A DNA stretch of 28,683 bases, from positions 1 to 28,683 of the forward strand of contig JBFGWM010000005.1 of the NCBI GenBank assembly GCA_041588495.1. Reading direction: 5' to 3'. The notes under the pieces were generated by a model, which worked only from the letters and a program-made list of their open reading frames with translations, searched no databases and was not told the DNA's origin. Numbering within the stretch: the stretch's first letter is position 1; every line of letters starts with the position of its first letter. Of the stretch, positions 7,003-14,277 are shown in pieces. The translations under genes and the position numbers were made by a program. The DNA is from JBFGWM01 sp041588495 (lineage in GTDB: Bacteria > Pseudomonadota > Gammaproteobacteria > Pseudomonadales > JBFGWM01).

Positions 7003-8727
7003 TCAGGTACGCTCCGTCTTGCTCAGCCACATGTCGCGCATCGAGCCGCCCTTGATCTGCATCGGGTAGACGTGCTCGTGCTGGTCGACATTGATGTCGA
7101 GGAATACCAGCCGGTCCTTGTACTTGTTGAAGCACTCGTCCATGACCGGTTCCAGTTGGTCGCGCTCGGTGACCTCGAGACCGATATGGCCATAGGCCTC
7201 GGCCAGCTTCTTGAAGTCCGGCAGCGACTCCATGTAGGACTGGGAATGGCGTCCGCCATACTGCATGTCCTGCCACTGGCGGACCATGCCCAGGGCCTGG
7301 TTGTTGAGGTTGATGATCTTCACCGGCAACTGGTACTGCAGGCAGGTGGACAGTTCCTGGATGCACATCTGGATGCTGCCCTCGCCGGTGACACAGGCGA
7401 CGGTCGCGTCCGGAAACGCGAACTGCACGCCCATCGCCGCCGGCAGGCCGAAGCCCATGGTCCCCAGGCCGCCGGAGTTGATCCAGCGCCGTGGCTTGTC
7501 GAACTTGTAGAACTGCGCCGCGAACATCTGGTGCTGGCCGACATCCGAGGTGATGTAGGCATCGCCCTTGGTGGCCCGGTACAGCGCCTCGACCGCGAGC
7601 TGCGGCTTGATGATCTTGGGATCCTCTTCTCCGTAACGCAGGCCGTGATACTGGCGCCACTCCTCGATCTGCTTGAACCAGTCCTCGATGGCCTGGGCGT
7701 CCGGCTTCAGGTGCTTGTCGCGGATCACCCCGAGGATGTCCTGCAACACGGTGTCCACGGGGCCCACGATGGGAATGTCCACCGGCACCGTCTTGGCAAT
7801 CGACGAGGGGTCGATGTCGACGTGGATGATCTTGGCATTGGGGCAGAACTTCGCCGTGTTGTTGGTGACCCGGTCATCGAAGCGCGCACCGACAGCGAGC
7901 AACACGTCGCAGTGATGCATCGCCATGTTCGCCTCGTAGGTTCCGTGCATGCCGAGCATGCCGAGGAACTGCGGGTCGCTACCCGGGTACGCGCCCAGGC
8001 CCATCAGGGTGTTGGTGACCGGGTAGCCCAGGGTCTTGGCCATCTCGACCAGGTACTCAGAAGCGTTACCCTGGATGACGCCGCCCCCGGAGTAGATCAC
8101 CGGGCGCCGCGCCTTGGCCAGCAGGTCGGCGGCACGCCGGATCTGCCCCGCGTGACCGCGGGTCACCGGGTTGTAGGAGCGCATCTTGATCTGCTTCGGG
8201 TACTCGTAGTCGAACAGTTCGCCCGGGTTGGTCATGTCCTTGGGAATGTCCACGACCACCGGTCCAGGCCGCCCCGTGGTGGCGAGATGGAACGCCTTGC
8301 GGATGGCCATGGGAATCTCGGCCGGGTTCTTGACCAGGAAACTGTGTTTCACGACCGGCCGCGACACGCCGATCATGTCGGTCTCCTGGAACGCGTCCTC
8401 ACCGATCAGTTCCGACGGTACCTGGCCGGAAATCACCACCATCGGAATCGAGTCCATGTACGCGGTGGCGATCCCGGTGATGGTGTTGGTGGCGCCCGGG
8501 CCCGAGGTCACCAGGACCACGCCCGGCTTGCCCGTCGCCCGCGCGTAACCGTCCGCCATGTGGGCGGCGGCCTGCTCGTGACGGACCAGGATGTGCTTGA
8601 CCTTGTCCTGCTGGAACAAGGCATCGTAGATGTGCAGGACTGCACCGCCGGGGTACCCGAACAGGTACTCGACACCTTCGTCCTGCAGACACCGAATGAC
8701 CATGTCGGCCCCGGATAATCTTTCCAC
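7003..8727 (-). CDS. ilvI: Acetolactate synthase catalytic (large) subunit
   Basis: A 574-aa thiamine-diphosphate enzyme that condenses pyruvate with pyruvate or 2-oxobutyrate, the first common step of branched-chain amino acid synthesis. The start is GTG at 8727, with GAGGTGA about seven bases upstream, giving MERLSGADMV as is typical. The catalytic Glu51 lies in RHEQAAAHMADGYARATG. A FAD-binding central domain follows, and the C-terminal ThDP/Mg motif is GEGSIQMCIQELSTC. The C-terminus KTERT matches Pseudomonas-type IlvI as I recall it. It heads the ilvI-ilvH-ilvC operon and has a long upstream region shared divergently with a DUF4124 gene. Confidence 0.97.
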   Translation of the reverse strand: MERLSGADMVIRCLQDEGVEYLFGYPGGAVLHIYDALFQQDKVKHILVRHEQAAAHMADGYARATGKPGVVLVTSGPGATNTITGIATAYMDSIPMVVISGQVPSELIGEDAFQETDMIGVSRPVVKHSFLVKNPAEIPMAIRKAFHLATTGRPGPVVVDIPKDMTNPGELFDYEYPKQIKMRSYNPVTRGHAGQIRRAADLLAKARRPVIYSGGGVIQGNASEYLVEMAKTLGYPVTNTLMGLGAYPGSDPQFLGMLGMHGTYEANMAMHHCDVLLAVGARFDDRVTNNTAKFCPNAKIIHVDIDPSSIAKTVPVDIPIVGPVDTVLQDILGVIRDKHLKPDAQAIEDWFKQIEEWRQYHGLRYGEEDPKIIKPQLAVEALYRATKGDAYITSDVGQHQMFAAQFYKFDKPRRWINSGGLGTMGFGLPAAMGVQFAFPDATVACVTGEGSIQMCIQELSTCLQYQLPVKIINLNNQALGMVRQWQDMQYGGRHSQSYMESLPDFKKLAEAYGHIGLEVTERDQLEPVMDECFNKYKDRLVFLDINVDQHEHVYPMQIKGGSMRDMWLSKTERT

Positions 8728-8866
8728 TTGCGGTCACCTCTGCGTTCGCGGATGGATGACTCCGGAAACACGGAAACACCGGCGGACCCTGGCGGAGTCC
8801 CGGGAAAACAGTGCACGAACGGATGACGGGTCGAGGCTGGCCCCGGTGAATCGGGTCAGCGTGAGA

Positions 8867-8886
8867 CGCTGCAGGATCCTGCAGCG
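8867..8886. repeat. Perfect 20-bp palindrome in the ilvI upstream region
   Basis: CGCTGCAGGATCCTGCAGCG reads identically on both strands. It lies 140 bp upstream of the ilvI start. As DNA it could be an operator for a dimeric regulator; as RNA it would form a stable short hairpin. Flanking bases do not extend it. Which of these applies, if any, is unknown. Confidence 0.8.
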
Positions 8887-9145
8887 ATCCACCCCGGCGC
8901 GGTAACGCTCTGTCGGGCGCGGCCCCTGTCACTGGTCGGTGCAGGGCGTTCCTTGGGACTCCGGGACCGGGCGGTAAAGCCGTCCCCGGAATACTGGCCG
9001 AACCGGTGGTTGCCGGAACAGCCGTTTACAAATTAAGCAGCGCATTTTGGCATTTCCAGGCCGGATGTCAAGCTTTCCGGCATTCCGACGTCCCCCGCGG
9101 AGCGCCCTCGCCGACGCGGCCGGGCGCGACCCCGACCCCGCGATA

Positions 9146-9154
9146 TGCTATATA
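9146..9154 (+). promoter_or_regulatory. Extended -10 promoter element for the DUF4124 gene
   Basis: TGC followed by TATATA forms an extended -10 (TGnTATAAT-like) about 40 bp before the ATG at 9194. No -35 is recognisable, which extended -10 promoters tolerate. AGGG at 9177-9180 may be the ribosome binding site. Motif evidence only. Confidence 0.4.
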
Positions 9155-9193
9155 GGAAGCAGGAAAAACGATTTCCAGGGAATGCATAAGACC

Positions 9194-9706
9194 ATGAACT
9201 GTAAGCAAAGAATGCTCGTCGGGGCCCTCGCCGCCTGTATTTCGACCGCGGTCTCGACCAGCGTGAGCGCGGGGGACGTGTTCAAGTGGGTGGACGAGAA
9301 CGGGATCACCCATTACGGCGAACGCCCACCGACGAATCGCGACCACACCCGGGTCATCAGGGGCAGCCGCCTTCCGGCTCCCGAGGCAAGCCCGGCTGCC
9401 ACGGCAACGGCGACGGCAACAACGGGAACCCCCGCCGGAGCGGCCCCGTCAGCTCCTGCGCAACCGGCACCGGAAGCAGCCGGCGCCGCGGCGGAGTCCG
9501 CTTCCGCCCTCGACCAGCAGGAGGCCGCGCTGAACGCCAAGGTGAAGGCGCACAACTGCCAGAAGGCCAAGGAAATCCTCGCGACCCTGAACAGCACGGC
9601 CAAGGTGCGCGCCAAGAACGAGCAGGGCGAGTACGTGATCCTCTCCGACGAGGAAATGCAGCAGCGCAAGGCGCACGCCCAGAAGGTGATGGAGGAGAGC
9701 TGCTGA
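9194..9706 (+). CDS. DUF4124 domain-containing exported protein
   Basis: With the ATG at 9194 the protein has 170 residues and begins with a normal signal peptide (MNCKQRMLVGALAACI, cut probably after VSA near residue 26). The frame is open further upstream, but those residues read like intergenic sequence, and the promoter would fall inside them. Directly after the signal comes the DUF4124 motif: GDVFKWVDENGITHYGERPP, a short beta-rich module common in gammaproteobacterial envelope proteins. An Ala/Thr/Pro-rich linker of about 55 residues follows, then a charged helical C-terminus with two cysteines (HNCQKAKEIL and the final EESC). Those cysteines could form a disulfide in the periplasm. Function is unknown; it converges on clpB with 45 bp between stops. 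Confidence 0.85.
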   Translation: MNCKQRMLVGALAACISTAVSTSVSAGDVFKWVDENGITHYGERPPTNRDHTRVIRGSRLPAPEASPAATATATATTGTPAGAAPSAPAQPAPEAAGAAAESASALDQQEAALNAKVKAHNCQKAKEILATLNSTAKVRAKNEQGEYVILSDEEMQQRKAHAQKVMEESC

Positions 9707-9751
9707 GGCTCCCCTCCCCGCCATCCCCCTGCGTCGGGGCGAGACCGACGC

Positions 9752-12325
9752 CTACTTGAAGCGGATATCCCCTTCCGGCTCCCGGGTCACGCTGACGGTG
9801 TCCCCGGGCGCATACCTGCCCGCGAGCAGTTCCTGGGCCAGCGGGTTCTCCACCTGGCGCTGGATGGCCCGTTTCAGGGGCCGCGCCCCGTACACGGGGT
9901 CGTAGCCGGCTTCCACCAGGCGGTCCAGCGCCGCATCGTCGATCTCGAAACCGAGGTCGCGTTCCGCGAGGCGGGTACGCAGGTGTTCCAGCTGGATTTT
10001 CGCAATCCCACGGATCTGGTCCTGCTGCAGCGGGTGGAATACCACCACCTCGTCGACCCGGTTGATGAATTCGGGGCGGAAATGCTGTCCGACCACCTCC
10101 ATCACCGTGGACTTCATGGTCTCGTAGTTCTCCTCTCCGGCGAGGTTCTGGATAATGTCCGAACCCAGGTTCGAGGTCATCACCAGCACCGCATTGCGGA
10201 AATCCACGGTACGCCCCTGCCCGTCGGTCAGACGGCCGTCGTCGAGGACCTGCAGCAGCACGTTGAACACGTCGGGATGCGCCTTCTCGACCTCGTCGAG
10301 CAGGATCACCGAGTACGGCTTGCGGCGCACGGCCTCGGTCAGGTAACCACCCTCCTCGTATCCCACGTAGCCGGGCGGCGCACCGATCAGCCGCGCCACC
10401 GAGTGTTTTTCCATGAATTCCGACATGTCGATGCGGACCATGGCCTCCTCGGTGTCGAACAGGAAGCCCGCCAGTGACTTGCACAGCTCGGTCTTGCCGA
10501 CCCCCGTGGGGCCGAGGAACAGGAACGAGCCGTTGGGCCGGTTGGGGTCGGAGAGTCCCGCGCGCGAGCGGCGCACGGCGTCGGCCACGGCGCGGATCGC
10601 CTCGTCCTGGCCGACCACGCGCTCGTGCAGGGCGGACTCCATGCGCAGCAGCTTGTCGCGCTCGCCCTCCAGCATCTTGGCGACCGGGATGCCGGTCCAC
10701 TTGGAAACGACCTCGGCGATCTCCTCCTCGGTGACCCGGTTGCGCAGCAGTTTCATCTCCATCATCTCGGCCTGGCTGGCCATGTCGAGCTGTTTCTGCA
10801 ATTCGGGAATGATCCCGTACTGGATCTCGGACATGCGCGCCAGGTCGCCCGCGCGGCGCGCGGTCTCCAGTTCCAGGCGCGCCTTCTCCAGGTCGGCCTT
10901 GATCTTGTGGGAGCCGTGCAGGGCGGCCTTCTCGCTGTTCCAGATTTCCTCCAGATCCGCGATCTCGCGCTCCAGCTTGCCGATGTTCGATTCCAGCGCG
11001 TCGAGGCGCTTGCGGGAGGCCTCGTCATCCTCCTTCTTCAATGCCTCGCGCTCGATCTTGAGCTGGATGAGGCGCCGGTCCAGGCGATCGATCTCCTCCG
11101 GCTTGGAGTCCATCTCCATGCGGATGCGGCTCGCCGCCTCGTCGATGAGGTCGATGGCCTTGTCGGGCAACTGGCGGTCGGTGATGTAGCGGTTGGAAAG
11201 CCGCGACGCGGCGATAATCGCAGAGTCGTTGATCTCCACCCCGTGGTGCACCTCGTAACGCTCCTTCAGCCCACGCAGGATGGCAATGGTGTCCTCCTCG
11301 TTGGGCTCGTTGACCGTCACTTTCTGGAAACGGCGCTCGAGGGCGGCGTCCTTCTCGATGTACTTGCGGTACTCGTCCAGGGTGGTCGCGCCCACGCAAT
11401 GCAGTTCGCCCCGTGCCAGGGCCGGCTTGAGCATGTTGCCCGCGTCCATCGCGCCCTCGGCCTTGCCGGCGCCGACCATGGTGTGCAGTTCGTCGACGAA
11501 GAGGATGACGCGACCCTCCTGCTTCGACAGCTCGGTGAGCACCGCCTTCAGGCGTTCCTCGAACTCGCCGCGAAACTTGGCGCCGGCGATCAGGGAGCCC
11601 ATGTCGAGAGCGAGGATGCGCTTGTCCTTGAGTCCTTCCGGCACCTCCCCGTTGATGATGCGCTGGGCGAGCCCTTCCACGATGGCCGTCTTGCCCACGC
11701 CGGGTTCGCCGATCAGCACCGGGTTGTTCTTGGTACGGCGTTGCAGGACCTGCACGGTGCGCCGGATCTCGTCGTCGCGACCGATCACCGGGTCGAGATC
11801 GCCCGATTCGGCGCGCTGGGTGAGATCAATGGTGAAACGTTCCAGGGCCTGGCGCTGGTCCTCGCTGTTGGGGTCGTTGACGCTTTCCCCGCCACGCACC
11901 TGGTCGATGGTTTTTTCGAGTTGTTCGCGGCTCACGCCGCTGTCACGCAGGATGCGGCCCAGTTCGCCCTTGTCGTCGAACGCGGCAAGCAGGAACAACT
12001 CGCTGGAAATGAACTGGTCCTTGCGCTTCTGGGCCAGCTTGTCGGCGAGATTGAGCAGGCGACCGAGATCGTTGGACATGTGCACGTCGCCGTCGTGATT
12101 GGCGATCTGCGGCATGCGGTCGAGATGCTTCAGCAACTCGTTGCGCACATAGCTGACCTCGACCCCGGCCTGGGCCAGCAAAGGGCGGACACTGCCCCCC
12201 GACTGGTCGAGCAGCGCCAGCAGCAGGTGAGTCGGCTCGATGAAATTGTGGTCCCTGCCCACGGCAATGGACTGGGCGTCCGACAACGCCATCTGCAACT
12301 TGCTGGTCAGCCTGTCAATTCTCAT
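9752..12325 (-). CDS. clpB: ClpB protein disaggregase (Hsp100 AAA+ ATPase)
   Basis: From the ATG at 12325 (GGAG just upstream) the protein is 857 aa, the same as E. coli ClpB; an in-frame upstream start lacks homology and lies in the leader. It has the N-terminal double Clp repeat domain (about 1-145), AAA domain 1 with Walker A GEPGVGKT at 206-213, the coiled-coil middle domain (about 400-520, needed for DnaK cooperation), and AAA domain 2 with Walker A GPTGVGKT near 605. As a hexamer it pulls aggregated proteins apart with DnaK/DnaJ/GrpE. It has its own heat-shock promoter within the end of pgeF and may also be reached by read-through from rluD-pgeF. Confidence 0.98.
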   Translation of the reverse strand: MRIDRLTSKLQMALSDAQSIAVGRDHNFIEPTHLLLALLDQSGGSVRPLLAQAGVEVSYVRNELLKHLDRMPQIANHDGDVHMSNDLGRLLNLADKLAQKRKDQFISSELFLLAAFDDKGELGRILRDSGVSREQLEKTIDQVRGGESVNDPNSEDQRQALERFTIDLTQRAESGDLDPVIGRDDEIRRTVQVLQRRTKNNPVLIGEPGVGKTAIVEGLAQRIINGEVPEGLKDKRILALDMGSLIAGAKFRGEFEERLKAVLTELSKQEGRVILFVDELHTMVGAGKAEGAMDAGNMLKPALARGELHCVGATTLDEYRKYIEKDAALERRFQKVTVNEPNEEDTIAILRGLKERYEVHHGVEINDSAIIAASRLSNRYITDRQLPDKAIDLIDEAASRIRMEMDSKPEEIDRLDRRLIQLKIEREALKKEDDEASRKRLDALESNIGKLEREIADLEEIWNSEKAALHGSHKIKADLEKARLELETARRAGDLARMSEIQYGIIPELQKQLDMASQAEMMEMKLLRNRVTEEEIAEVVSKWTGIPVAKMLEGERDKLLRMESALHERVVGQDEAIRAVADAVRRSRAGLSDPNRPNGSFLFLGPTGVGKTELCKSLAGFLFDTEEAMVRIDMSEFMEKHSVARLIGAPPGYVGYEEGGYLTEAVRRKPYSVILLDEVEKAHPDVFNVLLQVLDDGRLTDGQGRTVDFRNAVLVMTSNLGSDIIQNLAGEENYETMKSTVMEVVGQHFRPEFINRVDEVVVFHPLQQDQIRGIAKIQLEHLRTRLAERDLGFEIDDAALDRLVEAGYDPVYGARPLKRAIQRQVENPLAQELLAGRYAPGDTVSVTREPEGDIRFK

Positions 12326-12347
12326 GTATTCCCGCTCCACATGACGA

Positions 12348-12382
12348 GGGCGCCGGGTGCTGTTGACTGGGTCCCGGCGCCC
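12348..12382 (-). other. Perfect 10-bp GC hairpin in the clpB 5' leader
   Basis: GGGCGCCGGG at 12348-12357 pairs perfectly with CCCGGCGCCC at 12373-12382 across a 15-base loop. It falls near the predicted 5' end of the heat-shock transcript and about 10 bases before the clpB ribosome binding site region, so it does not itself hide the start. No U run follows, so it is not an intrinsic terminator. A role in mRNA stability is possible. Confidence 0.7.
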
Positions 12383-12396
12383 ATCCACTGCTTAAG

Positions 12397-12424
12397 AGAT
12401 GGGGGCGTTACACGCCGATTCAAG
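12397..12424 (-). promoter_or_regulatory. Sigma-32 (RpoH) heat-shock promoter of clpB
   Basis: On the minus strand CTTGAA (12419-12424) is followed after 14 bases by CCCCATCT (12397-12404, with one further C upstream). This matches the established RpoH consensus CTTGAA-N(11-16)-CCCCATnT essentially perfectly. The TGA inside CTTGAA is the pgeF stop codon. Transcription would start around 12390, about 65 bases before the clpB ATG. Confidence 0.9.
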
Positions 12425-13181
12425 CGCTTTCCGCATCCTCCCGGATCCACACCAGGCTCGCCATGCGCCCGGTGCGGCCGTCGCGACGGAAGGAGAAAAA
12501 CCGTCCCGGCTCGGAGAACGTGCACCAGCCACCGCCGCCGACATGCCCCACGCCAAGCGCCGCGAGCCGTGCGGAGGCGAGCAGGTACAGGTCTGCGAAC
12601 CACTTTCCGTGGTGATCCGGATGCGGGCGGAACGCGGCCTCCGCGTCACCGTGAGCCAGGAATGCGTCGCGCACCTCGGCGCCGACCTCGAAGGCATCCG
12701 GACCGATGGCCGGGCCCATCCACGCAAGCACCCGGGCGGGGTCGGTATCCAGCGCCGTAACGGTGTTCTCCAGCACGCCGCTGAGCAACCCGCGCCAGCC
12801 GGCATGCGCCGCCGCCACGCGACGCCCGTCGCGGGTACAGAACAACACCGGCAGGCAGTCCGCGGTCATGATCGCGCAGGCGAGTCCGGGGATGTCGCTC
12901 CACACCGCGTCCGCCTCCAGTTCGCGACCACCCGCGACGGCGCGCTCGACGCGGGTGCCATGCACCTGGTTCAGCCACTGCGGATGCACCGGGAGGTCGA
13001 GGGCGGCCAGCAGCAGGGCCCGGTTGCGCGCCACTGCCGCAGTGTCATCGCCGACATGGAAACCGAGGTTCATGGTATCGAAGGGCGCCGCGCTGACGCC
13101 GCCGACACGGGTCGTGACCACCGCACCAACCCTGTCCGGCGCCGGCCAGTCGGGCAGGATCCAGTCCGGGGGTGCGATCAC
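12420..13181 (-). CDS. pgeF: PgeF/YfiH multicopper-type polyphenol oxidase / purine nucleoside phosphorylase family protein
   Basis: A 253-aa cytoplasmic protein beginning at a GTG that overlaps the rluD TGA by four bases (GTGA). The metal-binding triad of the family is present: His74 in NQVHGT, Cys109 in TADCLPV and His126 in AAHAGWRG. Family members have been reported to correct misincorporated L-serine in peptidoglycan precursors (PgeF) and to show phosphorylase or deaminase activity on purine nucleosides; which holds here cannot be read from sequence. The order rluD-pgeF-clpB is the same as in E. coli. Its stop codon lies inside the clpB heat-shock promoter. Confidence 0.93.
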   Translation of the reverse strand: MIAPPDWILPDWPAPDRVGAVVTTRVGGVSAAPFDTMNLGFHVGDDTAAVARNRALLLAALDLPVHPQWLNQVHGTRVERAVAGGRELEADAVWSDIPGLACAIMTADCLPVLFCTRDGRRVAAAHAGWRGLLSGVLENTVTALDTDPARVLAWMGPAIGPDAFEVGAEVRDAFLAHGDAEAAFRPHPDHHGKWFADLYLLASARLAALGVGHVGGGGWCTFSEPGRFFSFRRDGRTGRMASLVWIREDAESA

Positions 13182-14143
13182 GAACGCTCCGCCGCCTGCC
13201 GGGCGTGTTCGCGCAAGGCGGCGACCAGGCGTGCGAGATCCGCCGGCCGCGGGCTCTCGAATTCCAGCAGTTCGTCGCTGGCCGGGTGGCGGAACGCGAG
13301 GCGCCGCGCATGCAGCGCCTGGCGACCGAAACCGCGCAGCAGTTCGACCAGTTCGGGATCCGCGCCGGCCGGGAGGCGCGCGCGGCCGCCGTAGACCGGG
13401 TCACCCACCAGCGCATGGCGGATATGCGCCATGTGGACCCGGATCTGGTGCGTGCGACCCGTTTCCAGCCGGCACAGGACCAGGGTGTGATCCGCGAAGC
13501 GCTCCAGCAGGCGGTAATGGGTCACGGCCGGCTTGCCGCCTTCCACCACCGCCATCTTCTTGCGTTGTACCGGGTGCCGGCCCATCGGGGCATCCACCAC
13601 GCCCCCGCCGGTCATGGTCCCGTGAACCAGCGCCTCGTACTCGCGACGCACGTCGCGGGCCTGCAGGCTGCGCACCAGCGCGGTGTGGGCGGTCAGCGAT
13701 CGGGCCACCACCAGGAGTCCCGAGGTGTCCTTGTCGAGGCGGTGCACGACCCCGGCGCGCGGCAGCTCGGAGAGTTCCGGGAAACGATGCAACAGGGCAT
13801 TGACCAGGGTGTCGTCGCGGTGACCGGCGGCCGGGTGCACCACCACGCCCGGCGCCTTGTCGATCACCAGCAGGTCGGCGTCCTCGAACACCAGGTCGAG
13901 GTCCCCCGCATGGGGGCGCCAGCGCTCGTCGCCCTCGACCTCGGCGCCAAGTTGCAGGACCTCGCCGGACCGCACCGGGTCCCGAGGCCGCCGACGCGCG
14001 CCGTCGACGAGCAGCGACCCGTCCTTGATCCAGCCCTGCAGGCGCGCCCGCGAGTGGCCGGGAAACAGCTGCGCGGCCGCCTGGTCAAGCCGTTTGCCGG
14101 CAAGCGCGTCTGGTACCGCCTCCCGGGCGTCGATCCGTGTCAT
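13178..14143 (-). CDS. rluD: 23S rRNA pseudouridine synthase RluD
   Basis: A 321-aa enzyme with an N-terminal S4 RNA-binding domain (about 17-75, KRLDQAAAQLFPGHSRARLQ) and a pseudouridine synthase domain carrying the catalytic Asp137 in HRLDKDTSGLLVVA. The GRTHQIRVH motif is also present. RluD converts three uridines in helix 69 of 23S rRNA and is needed for normal ribosome assembly and termination. Identity as RluD rather than RluC rests on the divergent bamD and downstream pgeF-clpB neighbours as well as the motif. It is the promoter-proximal gene of the set and is translationally coupled to pgeF. Confidence 0.95.
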   Translation of the reverse strand: MTRIDAREAVPDALAGKRLDQAAAQLFPGHSRARLQGWIKDGSLLVDGARRRPRDPVRSGEVLQLGAEVEGDERWRPHAGDLDLVFEDADLLVIDKAPGVVVHPAAGHRDDTLVNALLHRFPELSELPRAGVVHRLDKDTSGLLVVARSLTAHTALVRSLQARDVRREYEALVHGTMTGGGVVDAPMGRHPVQRKKMAVVEGGKPAVTHYRLLERFADHTLVLCRLETGRTHQIRVHMAHIRHALVGDPVYGGRARLPAGADPELVELLRGFGRQALHARRLAFRHPASDELLEFESPRPADLARLVAALREHARQAAERS

Positions 14144-14173
14144 CCTGGAACCTCCCTGGCCCGCCCTGTGATT

Positions 14174-14203
14174 TTGGCATACCCGCGGCAGTATGCTTAC
14201 AAT
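14174..14203 (+). promoter_or_regulatory. bamD promoter with an internal dyad
   Basis: TTGGCA (14174-14179) and TACAAT (14198-14203) are separated by 18 bp, a good sigma-70 pair facing bamD. An inverted repeat GCATAC (14177-14182) / GTATGC (14191-14196) with an 8-bp centre overlaps the -35 and fills the spacer, so a bound regulator there would compete with RNA polymerase. The predicted start is near 14210, leaving a leader of about 70 bases. Confidence 0.6.
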
Positions 14204-14277
14204 ACGGCTTCCGTCCGGGGGCGGCCCGCCGTTCCGGCACGTTCCAGCAAAGCACGACCATCGACAGGGACTGTTTA

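Larger units (their letters stand above)
8728..9193. promoter_or_regulatory. 466-bp divergent intergenic region between ilvI and the DUF4124 gene
   Basis: No credible gene is seen. Towards ilvI the region holds a perfect 20-bp palindrome at 8867-8886, an inverted repeat GACTCCG/CGGAGTC at 8758-8764 and 8793-8799, and a tandem 8-bp repeat GGAAACAC at 8764-8779. A relatively AT-rich stretch at 9026-9058 is the most likely site for an ilv promoter, which would leave a leader of roughly 300 bases. I found no Ile/Val/Leu-rich leader peptide and no terminator with a U run, so classical attenuation is not supported. An extended -10 for the DUF4124 gene lies at 9146-9154. Confidence 0.5.

Noticed and set aside
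6649..8718. 689-codon plus-strand open frame opposite ilvH and ilvI
   Set aside because: Same mirror-codon composition (Val/Leu/Asp/His/Gly-rich) and no start signal or domain; both genes under it are certain.
8728..9060. Classical ilv attenuator with a leader peptide
   Set aside because: Minus-strand frames show no run of Ile, Val or Leu codons with a ribosome site, and no hairpin with a following U run was found.
9047..9193. Longer start for the DUF4124 protein at 9047 or 9182
   Set aside because: A normal signal peptide begins at 9194; the upstream stretch holds the likely promoter, and the 9182 ATG is too close to the binding site.
10625..12760. 711-codon plus-strand open frame opposite clpB and pgeF
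   Set aside because: Antisense shadow of clpB; no motifs, and it runs on through the clpB promoter into pgeF.
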